From: Superficieibacter electus
Lineage (GTDB): Bacteria; Pseudomonadota; Gammaproteobacteria; Enterobacterales; Enterobacteriaceae
Assembly: GCF_002915575.1 (NCBI RefSeq)
Contig: NZ_PQGD01000012.1
Coordinates: 1 to 64,000 of the forward strand
Direction of reading: 5' to 3'
DNA: 64,000 bases
The translations under genes were made by a program, and so were the position numbers. Shown piece after piece: positions 33,181 to 42,035 of this stretch. The notes under the pieces are model-generated. The model had not been told where the DNA came from, did no database searches, and saw nothing but the letters and a program-made list of their open reading frames with translations. The number at the start of each line of letters is the position of its first letter. Positions within the stretch are counted from its first letter, which is position 1.

Positions 33181-33198
33181 TGTCCGGAATTCCGGACA
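33181..33198. promoter_or_regulatory. 18-bp perfect palindrome upstream of the PTS regulator
   Basis: TGTCCGGAATTCCGGACA is perfectly symmetric and lies 119 bp before the regulator start. It is a candidate operator for the operon's own PRD activator (inference). Confidence 0.5.
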
Positions 33199-33263
33199 AA
33201 AACAGGAACAGAAGTTAATACGCAATTAATTTCAGAGCGGATCACACTTTCGCAATAAATATG

Positions 33264-33279
33264 CGTGATAGCGGTCACA
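33264..33279. promoter_or_regulatory. CRP-like site upstream of the PTS regulator
   Basis: CGTGATAGCGGTCACA matches TGTGA-N6-TCACA at all but one position. It suits catabolite control of a sugar operon, although it is about 200 bp upstream of the start codon. Confidence 0.55.
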
Positions 33280-33289
33280 AATATGAATT

Positions 33290-33421
33290 ATATACGCTAT
33301 GGATTTCGAGTTGCAGGAAGGCGGCAAGTGAGCGAATCCCGATGAGCTTACTCTGGTAAGTGATTCGGGTGAGGGAGCGCAGCCAACGCACCTGCAACTT
33401 GAAAGACGACGAGTATATTAA
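33290..33421. repeat. MITE-like palindromic element, about 130 bp
   Basis: The left end (TTTCGAGTTGCAGG) and right end (CCTGCAACTTGAAAG) are inverted copies and both are flanked by TATA-rich ends. The interior has further imperfect dyads (GAGCGAATCCCGATGAGC against GTAAGTGATTCGGG). It resembles short non-coding palindromic elements dispersed in enterobacterial genomes. I do not assign a name. It sits between the PTS operon and yicI. Confidence 0.55.
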
Positions 33422-33469
33422 TGCAGGAGGGGGAAATCCTCTCTCCGTGATGGAGAGAGGAAAGGCGTT

Positions 33470-35788
33470 TTACAGCCGGATTGTCAGTTCATTACCAGAT
33501 GGGGTGACGATCGCGCCGAATTCGCTGGCGCTCTGCGAACCGCCCTGCACGTCAGCGACTTGCGCCACGTTGCGCAGGCACAGCGTCCAGCCGCTTGCCG
33601 TGCCAGCCCCTTTGACGGTGATCACGTTGCCTTCGCGCGTTGCCGTCAGGGTAAAGGCCACAGACCCGTCAGCCGCAGGCACGTCGCAGACCGCCGTATG
33701 CCCGTCAGCCAGCGCAAACAGCTGGAACGCAGTGCCGTAGTTCCAGGCATAATCCGGCTTCTGGTCGTTATTGCCCAGCGCCAGCAACGTGTTTTCACGC
33801 ACGTAAACCGGCAGACTTAACACGTCGTGAGTCTGTTTATGCCAGCGATTGCCAGTGACTTCATCGTTGTGCCAGAGGTGCGTCCAGCGTCCTTCCGGCA
33901 GATAAAACTGCACGTCGCCTGCCTCGCTGAACACCGGGGCGACCATCACCGCGTCGCCGAGCATATACTGGCGGTCGAGATAATCACACGCCGGATCGTC
34001 CGGGAACTCCAGCATCATGGCGCGCATCATTGGCGTACCCTGCACGCTGGCGATCGCCGCCTGACGATACAGGTACGGCATCATGCGGCATTTTAGCTGC
34101 GTGAAATGACGCACCACGTCACAGGATTCATCATCATAGGCCCACGGCACGCGGTAAGATTTGCTGCCGTGCAGACGGCTGTGGCTCGAGAGCAGCCCGA
34201 ACGCGCACCAGCGTTTGTAAACGTGCGCCGGGGCAGTATTCTCAAAGCCGCCGATGTCATGGCTCCAGAACCCGAAGCCGGACAGGCCGATTGACAACCC
34301 GCCGCGCAGGCTTTCTGCCATGGATTCATAGTTGGCATAGCAGTCGCCGCCCCAGTGAACCGGGAACTGTTGCGCGCCGACGGACGCCGAGCGGGCAAAC
34401 AGCACCGCCTCTTTCTCGCCAACGGTTTCTTTCAGCACGTTCCACACCATTTCGTTGTAAATGAACGCGTAATGGTTATGCATTTTCTGTGGATCGGAAC
34501 CGTCAAACCACTGTACATCGGTCGGGATACGCTCGCCAAAATCGGTTTTAAAACAGTCAACGCCTATCGCCGTCAGCCCTTTCAGCTTATCAGCGTACCA
34601 CTGGCGGGCCTCCGGATTGGTGAAATCATAAATCGCCAGCCCCGGCTGCCATTTGTCCCACTGCCACAGCGAGCCGTCAGGGCGTTTTAGCAAATACCCT
34701 TTCTCTTTCAGCTCTTTAAACAGCGGTGACTTCTGGCCAATGTACGGGTTGATCCAGACGCAGACTTTCAGCCCTTTTGCTTTCAGGCGGCGGATCATCC
34801 CTTCCGGGTCCGGGAAGGTCACCGGGTCCCATTCAAAATCACACCACTGGAAGGCTTTCATCCAGAAGCAGTCGAAGTGAAAAACGTGTAGCGGCAGATT
34901 GCGCTCCGCCATACCGTCGATAAAGCTGTTAACCGTGGCTTCGTCATAGTTAGTGGTAAACGAGGTGGTCAGCCACAGGCCAAACGACCAGGCGGGCGGC
35001 AGCGCCGGACGACCGGTAAACTGCGTGTAGCGATTGAGGACGTCCTTCGGCGTCGGGCCGTCGATCACAAAATATTCCAGATACTCGCCTTCCACGCTGA
35101 ACTGCACCTTCGAGACTTTTTCGGAACCCACTTCAAACGAGACGCACTGCGGATGATTCACCAGCACGCCGTAGCCGCGGTTGGTCAGATAAAACGGAAT
35201 GTTTTTATACGACTGTTCGGTACTGGTGCCGCCGTCGCGGTTCCAGGTCTCCACCGTCTGCCCGTTTTTTACCAGCGCGGTAAACCGCTCGCCGAGCCCG
35301 TAAACCGTTTCTCCCACGCCGAGATCCAGACGCTCGAACATATAATTGCGCGCGTCGTTGCTGTCCTGCACGTAGCCGTTATTTTTCACCTGGCTGCCAG
35401 TGATCCGCACGCCGTTACGCAGAAAATCCAGCGCCCAGTCTTCTCCTTTGGTGACGCGCACGCTCAGATTGCCGCTTTTCAGTTCAGCGAACGCCTCCGT
35501 GTTTTGCATCTCCACATGGACTTCTTTCAGCACGTTCAGCGGGTAGTGCGGGCCGTTATCCAGTGCGCCCTGAAAATGCTCAATCCGCACCCCGACAATG
35601 CCTTCCTGCGGTGAGAATAAGCGCAGGGTAAATAGCGGGGTATCAAGCTGCCAGGCACGCTCGCGCACATCGCGCGGGGCGGCGTGGATCACCATTTCGT
35701 TGCCCTGCTGCTCGACATCAAAGACCTGAATCGGGTGGATAAGGTTTAGCCCCGGTTGAATAAGCCAGTTTCCATCACTGATTTTCAT
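33470..35788 (-). CDS. yicI: Alpha-xylosidase YicI
   Basis: A 772-residue GH31 glycoside hydrolase, the same length as E. coli YicI, releasing alpha-xylose from the non-reducing end of isoprimeverose-like sugars in the cytoplasm. The nucleophile Asp is in '[14 protein letters not shown]' and the acid/base Asp in '[15 protein letters not shown]'. The start overlaps the end of yicJ by 4 bp, so the transporter and enzyme are translationally coupled, as in E. coli. Confidence 0.97.
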   Translation of the reverse strand: MKISDGNWLIQPGLNLIHPIQVFDVEQQGNEMVIHAAPRDVRERAWQLDTPLFTLRLFSPQEGIVGVRIEHFQGALDNGPHYPLNVLKEVHVEMQNTEAFAELKSGNLSVRVTKGEDWALDFLRNGVRITGSQVKNNGYVQDSNDARNYMFERLDLGVGETVYGLGERFTALVKNGQTVETWNRDGGTSTEQSYKNIPFYLTNRGYGVLVNHPQCVSFEVGSEKVSKVQFSVEGEYLEYFVIDGPTPKDVLNRYTQFTGRPALPPAWSFGLWLTTSFTTNYDEATVNSFIDGMAERNLPLHVFHFDCFWMKAFQWCDFEWDPVTFPDPEGMIRRLKAKGLKVCVWINPYIGQKSPLFKELKEKGYLLKRPDGSLWQWDKWQPGLAIYDFTNPEARQWYADKLKGLTAIGVDCFKTDFGERIPTDVQWFDGSDPQKMHNHYAFIYNEMVWNVLKETVGEKEAVLFARSASVGAQQFPVHWGGDCYANYESMAESLRGGLSIGLSGFGFWSHDIGGFENTAPAHVYKRWCAFGLLSSHSRLHGSKSYRVPWAYDDESCDVVRHFTQLKCRMMPYLYRQAAIASVQGTPMMRAMMLEFPDDPACDYLDRQYMLGDAVMVAPVFSEAGDVQFYLPEGRWTHLWHNDEVTGNRWHKQTHDVLSLPVYVRENTLLALGNNDQKPDYAWNYGTAFQLFALADGHTAVCDVPAADGSVAFTLTATREGNVITVKGAGTASGWTLCLRNVAQVADVQGGSQSASEFGAIVTPSGNELTIRL

Positions 35789-37182
35789 TTTGTGCTCCTT
35801 GAGTGCTGTAATAATTCCTCAGCTGTTGCCTGCGCATCACGACGTTTACCCTGCGCAACTTGCTCGAGGATATGATTCATCAGCGGCGTTTTCAGGGTAT
35901 AGAAGCGTTTTGCGATAACGGCGCTCAGCAGATAACAGATGGCCGGTACAATGGTAAAGAGGGCGATAATAATGGAGAGCGTGGCGCTATTCTGGGTTTT
36001 GGCTGCGGCGTCATAACCGCCACCTGCCAGCATCCAGCCGATCATCGCCCCACCCAGCGCCAGACCCAGTTTCAGGACAAACAGCGTCCCGGCGAAGCTG
36101 ATACCAGTCAGACGTTTGCCGTTGCACCATTCGCCATAGTCCACGGTATCGGACATCATTACCCACTGGATTGGTGTTACCAGTTGATGCAGTATGCCAA
36201 TCACGAAGATAAAGCCGAACATCAGTATGTTGGCGCTCAGCGGCACAAAGAACATTGCCACGCTGAACACCGCCAGCAGCGCGTTGGTGCCCCAGAAAAC
36301 GGTGACTTTACACAGGCGGTCCGTTACCGGTTTCGCGAGCGCCGAACCAATCAGGTTCCCCACGCAGTAGGTGGTCAAAAACCAGGTAAACAGCGCCGGT
36401 GAACCCATGATCCAGGTGACGTAGTACATCATGGCACCGCCGCGCACGCAGACGGCAAGGATGTTGAGAATGGTCAGCAGGCCGACGATGCGCCACTGAT
36501 CGTTGTGCCAGATATCGCGCAGGTCTTCGCTCATTGACGTGGTCGCTGGCGGCGCGACCACGCGTTCTTTGGTGGTAAAGAAGCAAAACGCCAGCATCAG
36601 GAACGCGACCACGGCCAGCACCGCGATACCGCTCTGAAAACCAAAAGCTTTATCGCCACGACCCAGAAGGTCAACCAGCGGCATCATCAGCACGGTCGAG
36701 AGCATCCCGCCCGCCGTTGCCAGCACGAAGCGCCAGGATTGCAGGGAGATACGCTGCGTCGGGTCGCTGGTGATCACCCCGCCCAGCGCGCAGTAGGGAA
36801 TATTGACCACGGTATACAGCAGCGTCAGCAACGTATAAGTCACCGCCGCATAAATCATTTTTCCGGTCACGCTCAGATCCGGCGTGCTGTAGGTCAGCAC
36901 GCAGACAATCCCGAACGGCAATGCCCCGAACAGCACCCACGGCCTGAACTTGCCCCAGCGGCTGCGGGTACGGTCGGCAATCAGCCCCATGCACGGGTCG
37001 GAGATAGCATCCAGTGCACGTGCCAGTAAAAACATGGTGCCGACAAACCCGGCCGGAATGCCGAAAATATCCGTATAGAAAAACATCATAAACATCATGA
37101 CGTTATCAAAAACGATATGACTGGCGGCGTCACCCATGCCGTAACCAATCTTCTCTTTGACAGACAGTATCTGACTTTTCAT
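35785..37182 (-). CDS. yicJ: Alpha-xyloside transporter YicJ (GPH family)
   Basis: A 465-residue, 12-helix GPH-family symporter. Family segments are '[20 protein letters not shown]', '[21 protein letters not shown]' and '[21 protein letters not shown]'. It imports the alpha-xyloside that YicI cleaves. The gene precedes yicI, and its promoter should lie in the 283-bp gap before selC. Confidence 0.96.
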   Translation of the reverse strand: MKSQILSVKEKIGYGMGDAASHIVFDNVMMFMMFFYTDIFGIPAGFVGTMFLLARALDAISDPCMGLIADRTRSRWGKFRPWVLFGALPFGIVCVLTYSTPDLSVTGKMIYAAVTYTLLTLLYTVVNIPYCALGGVITSDPTQRISLQSWRFVLATAGGMLSTVLMMPLVDLLGRGDKAFGFQSGIAVLAVVAFLMLAFCFFTTKERVVAPPATTSMSEDLRDIWHNDQWRIVGLLTILNILAVCVRGGAMMYYVTWIMGSPALFTWFLTTYCVGNLIGSALAKPVTDRLCKVTVFWGTNALLAVFSVAMFFVPLSANILMFGFIFVIGILHQLVTPIQWVMMSDTVDYGEWCNGKRLTGISFAGTLFVLKLGLALGGAMIGWMLAGGGYDAAAKTQNSATLSIIIALFTIVPAICYLLSAVIAKRFYTLKTPLMNHILEQVAQGKRRDAQATAEELLQHSRSTK

Positions 37183-37429
37183 TGTTCTTTCCTTGATGCT
37201 GTAAGGTACTTGACGACTACAGAGCGTTTTAAAACATCCAGGCGGGCGGGGGTATTCCGTTTTCTGGTTATCAGATTACGTTTCTTGTTTTCTGTGATCG
37301 CGGTAGGGAAAAATCGTGGGAAAGCGGTAACTCGCAGATTTGATGGGAGTTTATGTTAAATCAGCAAAGAGATTGTGCCAGAAGCGTGAAAAAAGTCGCA
37401 CAGGGGATGTGGAAACCGCAGGAAGTAGC

Positions 37430-37435
37430 TATAAT
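37430..37435 (+). promoter_or_regulatory. selC promoter -10
   Basis: TATAAT, followed by a GC-rich discriminator (GCGCCCGCC) typical of stable-RNA promoters, lies 31 bp before the tRNA. The -35 hexamer is weak (a TGTGG-like sequence near 37409). Confidence 0.6.
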
Positions 37436-37465
37436 GCGCCCGCCTCCATGTAGCAATCGAGGCGC

Positions 37466-37560
37466 GGAAGATCGTCATCTCCGGTGAGGTGGCTGGACTT
37501 CAAATCCAGTTGGGACCGCCAGCGGCCCCGGGCAGGTTCGACTCCTGTGATCTTCCGCCA
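37466..37560 (+). tRNA. selC: tRNA-Sec (UCA anticodon)
   Basis: A 95-nt tRNA beginning GGAAGATCGTCATCTCCGGT and ending GATCTTCCGCCA, with the long acceptor and extra arm typical of bacterial tRNA-Sec. The anticodon loop is CTTCAAA, containing TCA, which reads UGA as selenocysteine. It nearly matches E. coli selC, with a few paired changes in the extra arm. Its 3' end is the attachment core of the P4-like satellite, which preserves the intact tRNA. Confidence 0.98.
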
Positions 37561-37562
37561 AA
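37541..37562 (+). other. attL core (selC 3' end)
   Basis: ACTCCTGTGATCTTCCGCCA plus AA. It recurs at 48480-48500 with one T missing, defining the ends of the satellite. Confidence 0.88.
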
Positions 37563-37683
37563 TATCATCTCACCATGTCCGGCGAAGTCCTTTAAAATCT
37601 TTATTTACAGCAAGTTAACTAATAACATCATCCGTATCAGTCCGAGGGGATCTCCCTAAATCCACGAAAAAAATGTATAGTGT

Positions 37684-37723
37684 TGTGTATAATTTTTTTA
37701 TACACAGATTTCACTTATACACA
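37684..37723. promoter_or_regulatory. Arm-type integrase sites and int promoter region
   Basis: TGTGTATA at 37684 and two inverted copies, TATACACA at 37699 and 37716, lie directly before the integrase ATG. The same octamer occurs twice near attR (48401, 48413). Such repeats next to both ends suggest arm-type binding sites of the integrase, which could also repress its own promoter here. Confidence 0.6.
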
Positions 37724-38889
37724 TGCCACTTACAGACATACAAATTCGACGCGCTAAGGCACAGGACAAGCCCTACACCCTCAATGATGGACAAGGTTTA
37801 TCCCTGCTTATAAATCCCGACGGGAGCAAAGGATGGAGGTTCCGCTACCGGCTTGCAGGTAAAGCCCGGTTAATGTCATTTGGTTCCTACAGTCTCGTCT
37901 CGCTTGCAGAGGCTCGCGACAAACGCGATACAGCACGCAAGCAGGTAGCAAATGGAATTGATCCAGTCGAAGAACGCAAAGCTCAAAAGCTGGTACAGCA
38001 ACTTTCTACAGAAAATTCATTCGAAGCCATTTGCCGGGAGTGGCACTCGAACAAAGCGGATCGCTGGACAGTGGCCTACCGGGAAGACATCATTAAGACC
38101 TTCGAGCAAGATGTTTTCCCGTACATTGGTAAGCGCCCTATAAGTGAGATCAAACCTCTGGAACTGCTTGAATTGTTAAGACGAATAGAGAAGCGTGGTG
38201 CACTAGAGAAAACACGAAAGGTGCGCCAGAGGTGCGGTGAGGTTTATCGCTATGCAATCATAACTGGCCGTGCTGAATACAACCCAGCACCTGATTTGGC
38301 CATCGCTCTGGCCGTTCCCAAGCAAAAACACCATCCTTTTTTATCCACAGAAGAGTTACCTCATTTTATTCGAGATCTGGAAGCGTATACCGGCAGTATC
38401 ATTACGAAGAATGCTACAAAGATAGTTATGTTAACTGGTGTTCGAACCCAAGAAATGCGCTTTGCTACGTGGGATGAGGTAGATCTTGATAAAGGTATAT
38501 GGGAAATCCCCGCTGAACGCATGAAAATGCGTAGGCCTCACATTGTGCCCCTCTCTACTCAGGTGATCGATCTTTTCAAGCAACTCAAACCAATAACCGG
38601 TCATTATCCCTACATTTTTATTGGTAGGAATAACCGTAGCAAACCAATCTCTAAAGAAAGCGTGTCACAGGTGATTGAGTTACTTGGTTACAAAGGACGC
38701 GCTACAGGTCACGGATTTAGACATACGATGTCGACAATCTTGCATGAACAAGGATTTGATAGTGCATGGATTGAGATACAATTAGCACATGCAGATAAAA
38801 ATGCTATTCGAGGAACCTATAATCATGCTATATATTTGGAAAATAGGCGGATAATGCTACAGTGGTATTCTGATAACTTAATAAATTGA
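37723..38889 (+). CDS. int: P4-type tyrosine integrase
   Basis: A 388-residue tyrosine recombinase. The N-terminal arm-binding DUF4102 domain (about 1-90, 'MPLTDIQIRRAKAQDKPYTL') is followed by the core-binding domain and the catalytic domain. Catalytic residues are visible: R241 in 'TGVRTQEMR', H330 and R333 in 'GHGFRHT', H356 in 'LAHAD' and Y366 in 'GTYNHA'. It lies 162 bp downstream of selC and reads away from it, as in other P4-like elements. The retron operon starts only 9 bp after its stop. Confidence 0.96.
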   Translation: MPLTDIQIRRAKAQDKPYTLNDGQGLSLLINPDGSKGWRFRYRLAGKARLMSFGSYSLVSLAEARDKRDTARKQVANGIDPVEERKAQKLVQQLSTENSFEAICREWHSNKADRWTVAYREDIIKTFEQDVFPYIGKRPISEIKPLELLELLRRIEKRGALEKTRKVRQRCGEVYRYAIITGRAEYNPAPDLAIALAVPKQKHHPFLSTEELPHFIRDLEAYTGSIITKNATKIVMLTGVRTQEMRFATWDEVDLDKGIWEIPAERMKMRRPHIVPLSTQVIDLFKQLKPITGHYPYIFIGRNNRSKPISKESVSQVIELLGYKGRATGHGFRHTMSTILHEQGFDSAWIEIQLAHADKNAIRGTYNHAIYLENRRIMLQWYSDNLIN

Positions 38890-38898
38890 GGGTTACAT

Positions 38899-39090
38899 AT
38901 GACATGGCTACATAATAATGCTGAATGGGTATTCTCTGGTATTGGCGTTTATGTCATATCACTAGTGGTTTTAATCATAACAGCGTTGGTATTTAGGAAA
39001 AAAATAAAAGCAGGCGTTCAAAAAGTCGCTAAAGTTTTTGTTTTCGGATGGGGTAATACAACAAATATCAATCAAGACGATGGAAAATAA
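38899..39090 (+). CDS. Small membrane protein of the retron operon
   Basis: 63 residues with one membrane helix at about residues 11-32 ('VFSGIGVYVISLVVLIITALVF'), then a basic stretch ('RKKIKAGVQKVAKV') and a polar tail ending 'NTTNINQDDGK'. The stop codon overlaps the next gene by 11 bp (next ATG at 39080), so the two are translationally coupled. I know no function. Its place at the head of the operon suggests it is an accessory or membrane-targeting part of the retron system, but it could be independent cargo. AT-rich like the rest of the retron and unlike the GC-rich P4 core. Confidence 0.65.
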   Translation: MTWLHNNAEWVFSGIGVYVISLVVLIITALVFRKKIKAGVQKVAKVFVFGWGNTTNINQDDGK

Positions 39091-39754
39091 TAACCCTCAA
39101 AATGTTGATCAGCAAATAAAGTCCACTGTCGTTGGGGCTCACAACACGACAATTATTGCGCAAGTGATTGTCAATGCTAGTAATCAACATATCGATGTAA
39201 ATGCAATACAAGATAGTTTAATTAAAGAGATAAGAAGCTCTCTGAAAGAAGAATTTGTATCTACAGAATATAATATTTTACTTTGTTACCCTAACAAGGT
39301 AATTAGAGATGAGGCCACTATAAGAATCATAGAAGAACTAAAACAAAAATTAAATGACATGGGTGCAATAGTTTATGAGGGCGGTGGGAAGGCAGCCTTG
39401 CCAAAAACTCAAATAATGTATCCGCATCTTGCTGAATTAGAATTCATAAAAACCGTCAAGTGTGACACGGTGATAATATTTGCATTAGATGAAGTCACAC
39501 TTTCACAATTGACATTAATCAGTTATTTTAAAGTATCAAAAAAAATTGACACTACCGATATGATAATAATATCCAGCGATGATCTAAAAAATAGCGATGT
39601 TTTTTTATCTAATGGCACGTTCCAATACTGTGATGATAATAACTGCAAGTTATACTCTTTGGGTTCACTAGATGATGCTGGGTTAAACTCTGTAATTTCA
39701 AGAATTGAAAATAAAAAAATAATTCAGCGGAAAGGCGGCTTGTTAGGAGATTGA
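39080..39754 (+). CDS. Nucleoside deoxyribosyltransferase-like retron effector
   Basis: A 224-residue protein; ATG at 39080 follows from overlap with the upstream gene. Residues 1-60 are polar with a beta-like 'STVVGAHNTTIIAQVIVN' segment. Residues 63-215 form an alternating alpha/beta domain ('YNILLCYPNK', 'MGAIVYEGGG', 'KCDTVIIFALDEVTLSQLTLISYF', 'TDMIIISSDD'). The third segment parallels the catalytic region of the nucleoside deoxyribosyltransferase (NDT) domain in the Ec86 retron effector ('VDVIILFPESPGSFTELGAF'), but the Glu position appears to be Gln143. The gene ends 1 bp before the RT gene. Family assignment is by eye and moderate; it may be a divergent or catalytically altered NDT. 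Confidence 0.6.
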   Translation: MENNNPQNVDQQIKSTVVGAHNTTIIAQVIVNASNQHIDVNAIQDSLIKEIRSSLKEEFVSTEYNILLCYPNKVIRDEATIRIIEELKQKLNDMGAIVYEGGGKAALPKTQIMYPHLAELEFIKTVKCDTVIIFALDEVTLSQLTLISYFKVSKKIDTTDMIIISSDDLKNSDVFLSNGTFQYCDDNNCKLYSLGSLDDAGLNSVISRIENKKIIQRKGGLLGD

Positions 39755-39755
39755 T

Positions 39756-41255
39756 ATGGAAGAGTCAACTAATTATAAATTGCTTGTCTGGGGCTTGTCC
39801 GTGATCCAGCCTGCAACCCCTAACGAAGTTTTGAATTATCTTACGTCCACTTTAAATGATAATGGATTATTACCTGATGTTGAAAAAATGATTCATTATT
39901 TCGAATTGCTTGACCAACTTGGATATATACATCAAGTATCAAAAAGAAATAACCTCTATTCTTTAACCCCACGAGGAAATGAACGACTAACTCCAGCGTT
40001 AAAAAGGCTTCGTGATAAAATTAGACTATTTATGCTTGACAACTGTCACTCCATAAGTAAATTAGGAGTGCTGGCCTCAACTGATACAGAGAATATGGGC
40101 GGTGATTCGCCGTCTTTACAGTTAAGGCACAATTTAAAAGAGGTTCCGCACCCAAGCCTGTCTTGGGCTGCAGGGACCCTGCCCAGCAGCCCAAGACAGG
40201 CTTGGGTGCGGATCTACGAGCAATTAAATATTGGTTCGATGTCCAGTGATGAGGCCAGCACCCCAACAACTGCGAGAAATGCACCATTATCTTTTGTTGG
40301 CCGATTAGGCTTTTCTTTGAATTATTATTCATTCAATAAAATCGATGAACCTTTATTTAATAATGATGGTGTGACTGCGATTGCTTCCTGCATTGGTATA
40401 TCTCCAGGGTTGATAACTGCAATGGTAAAATCACCAAAGAGATACTATCGAACATTCAATTTAAGAAAAAAATCAGGTGGCTTTAGATCAATACTGGCCC
40501 CTCGTAAATTTATTAAAACGATACAATACTGGTTAAAAGATCACGTTTTAAATCGTCTGAAAATTCATTCTTCTTGTTACTCATATAGAAGCGGAGTAAG
40601 CATTAAGGATAACGCTATCAATCATGTAAAGAAGAAATTCGTTGCAAGCATTGACATTTCAGATTATTTTGGCTCAATTAATAAAAAAATGGTCAAGGAT
40701 TGCTTTTACAAGAATAATATACCAGATCATATTGTTAATACTATTTCTGGCATAGTTACCTATAATGATGTGCTACCACAAGGTGCGCCTACTAGCCCTA
40801 TAATATCGAATGCTATACTTTTTGAATTTGATGAAGAAATGACCGCCCATGCCCTAACTCTTGATTGCATATACACTCGCTATTCTGATGATATATCTAT
40901 CAGTAGTGATTATAAAGAAAACATAGCGATACTTATAAATATTGCTGAAGCTAACTTACTATCAGCTGGCTTTACATTAAATAGGCAAAAGCAACGTATC
41001 GCTTCAGATAATAGTCGCCAAGTTGTTACCGGAATTCTTGTTAATGAATCGATAAGACCTACTAGATGCTATAGAAAGAAAATTCGTTCTGCATTTGATC
41101 ATGCACTTAAGGAACAAGATGGAAGCCAATTAACGATTAACAAGCTAAGAGGTTATTTAAATTATCTAAAATCTTTTGAAACCTATGGTTTTAAATTTAA
41201 TGAAAAAAAATACAAAGAGACTCTGGATTTTTTAATAGCGCTTAAGCAAAGCTAG
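39756..41255 (+). CDS. Retron reverse transcriptase with N-terminal winged-helix domain
   Basis: 499 residues. Residues 1-104 resemble a winged helix ('MIHYFELLDQLGYIHQVSKR', 'LYSLTPRGNERLTPALKRLR'), closely paralleling the C-terminal DNA-binding part of the Ec86 effector. Residues 105-168 are encoded by the retron RNA. Residues about 180-499 are a retron RT: 'NAINH' (286-290, the retron NAxxH motif), catalytic Asp in 'ASIDISDYF', 'QGAPTSP' (342-348), 'YSDD' (376-379, usually YADD) and 'VTG' (424-426). The RT part alone has the normal length of about 320 residues. No convincing start codon precedes it, so a fusion protein read through the RNA is the simplest view. The stop overlaps cos. Confidence 0.85.
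   Translation: MEESTNYKLLVWGLSVIQPATPNEVLNYLTSTLNDNGLLPDVEKMIHYFELLDQLGYIHQVSKRNNLYSLTPRGNERLTPALKRLRDKIRLFMLDNCHSISKLGVLASTDTENMGGDSPSLQLRHNLKEVPHPSLSWAAGTLPSSPRQAWVRIYEQLNIGSMSSDEASTPTTARNAPLSFVGRLGFSLNYYSFNKIDEPLFNNDGVTAIASCIGISPGLITAMVKSPKRYYRTFNLRKKSGGFRSILAPRKFIKTIQYWLKDHVLNRLKIHSSCYSYRSGVSIKDNAINHVKKKFVASIDISDYFGSINKKMVKDCFYKNNIPDHIVNTISGIVTYNDVLPQGAPTSPIISNAILFEFDEEMTAHALTLDCIYTRYSDDISISSDYKENIAILINIAEANLLSAGFTLNRQKQRIASDNSRQVVTGILVNESIRPTRCYRKKIRSAFDHALKEQDGSQLTINKLRGYLNYLKSFETYGFKFNEKKYKETLDFLIALKQS
40068..40261 (+). ncRNA. Retron msr-msd RNA embedded in the RT reading frame
   Basis: The flanking a1/a2 repeats are GTGCTGGCCTCA (40068-40079) and TGAGGCCAGCAC (40250-40261), a perfect 12-bp inverted pair. 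Inside are a small msr-type stem (GGCG-GTGATT-CGCC near 40100) and a long msd-type hairpin: 40145-40171 pairs perfectly with 40186-40212 (27 bp, 14-nt loop). This is the layout of a retron RNA: short outer repeat, msr stem, long msd stem. The branch guanosine is not identified. Unusually it lies within a continuous open frame. Confidence 0.8.
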
Positions 41256-41280
41256 CGCGCAATGCTCTCCCCGCCACGCC
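41255..41280. other. P2/P4-type cos site
   Basis: The sequence GCGCGCAATGCTCTCCCCGC followed by CACGCC is, with three differences, the reverse complement of the P2/P4 cos sequence (cohesive end GGCGAGGCGGGGAAAGCAC plus TGCGCGC). The inferred 19-nt cohesive end is 41262-41280. It starts at the last base of the RT stop codon, so the retron fills the int-cos interval exactly. Confidence 0.8.
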
Positions 41281-41383
41281 TGCCCGCTTTATGGGTGGGT
41301 TTTAATGCAGGTGCATGGATGGCGTCAGGCCGCGCCAGTACTGGTCCGGGAGGGGCAGCAGGAGGCGGGAAAATGCATGCAAA

Positions 41384-41414
41384 GCCATGCAGCTAATGCA
41401 TGCATGGCCTTTTT
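41384..41414 (+). terminator. Terminator after the retron operon
   Basis: GCCATGCA pairs with TGCATGGC across a 9-nt loop and is followed by CTTTTT. It lies 130 bp beyond the RT gene and faces the psu end, so it probably separates the plus-strand retron transcript from the minus-strand psu operon. Confidence 0.7.
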
Positions 41415-41444
41415 CTTGATAAATAGCAGGAATTTAGCGTTTTT

Positions 41445-42020
41445 TCACACCGGCTCGCGGGCTGGCAGTCCGGCCTTACGACGCGCATAAATCAGGTTCT
41501 GTGCGGGTGTATATTTTTCCTGATAATCAACCCGCGAGGCCGCGTCAGGCCTGAATCCGATGGCGGTTAAAATGTCATTATCCTGTGCGGCATAATTAAT
41601 TTCTGCGCCTTCTTCCAGCCAGGCGGCCAGCGCATCGCGCAGATACGCTGTGGAACGGTCAAAAGCACGGTTTTTTATCAGCGCAGACTGGCCGTTGAGG
41701 TTCATCAGCTCCGGTGCAAGGGCGGCGGCCAGTTCCGCACCATGCGCCTGCATGAAGTCATTCAGCCGGTGCTGAATGCTGAGGCGCTGCACCTCCTCAT
41801 GCGAACGGATATACCGCCCGGCGGCCTGATTAACTTCCCACTTCCTGACCTCAATAACTTCACGCAGCCACTTCATGCGGGCCGGGATTTGTTCATCCGG
41901 GTTCAGTATCTGACTGCGCAGCTCCTGCTCCGCCTGGGCCAGTTTAGCCCTGCGCTCCAGCCAGGCGGCTTTGTTTGCCTCGCAGGCGGTGAAAGCCTGC
42001 TCTGTGGTGATGCTGGTCAT
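41445..42020 (-). CDS. psu: Psu, polarity suppression and capsid decoration protein
   Basis: A 191-residue, highly helical protein close in length and sequence to P4 Psu (190 residues); for example 'NKAAWLERRAKLA', 'VRKWEVNQAAGRYIRSHE', 'HGAELAAALAPELM' and 'DNDILTAIGFRPDAAS'. Psu inhibits Rho-dependent termination and decorates the P4 capsid. It is the last gene of the sid-delta-psu late operon, next to cos. Confidence 0.94.
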   Translation of the reverse strand: MTSITTEQAFTACEANKAAWLERRAKLAQAEQELRSQILNPDEQIPARMKWLREVIEVRKWEVNQAAGRYIRSHEEVQRLSIQHRLNDFMQAHGAELAAALAPELMNLNGQSALIKNRAFDRSTAYLRDALAAWLEEGAEINYAAQDNDILTAIGFRPDAASRVDYQEKYTPAQNLIYARRKAGLPAREPV

Positions 42021-42035
42021 ACCGGTTTTCTCCTG

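Noticed and set aside
40030-40332. 100-codon antisense frame across the retron hairpin
   Set aside because: It is the reverse reading of the inverted repeat and has no start context or domain.
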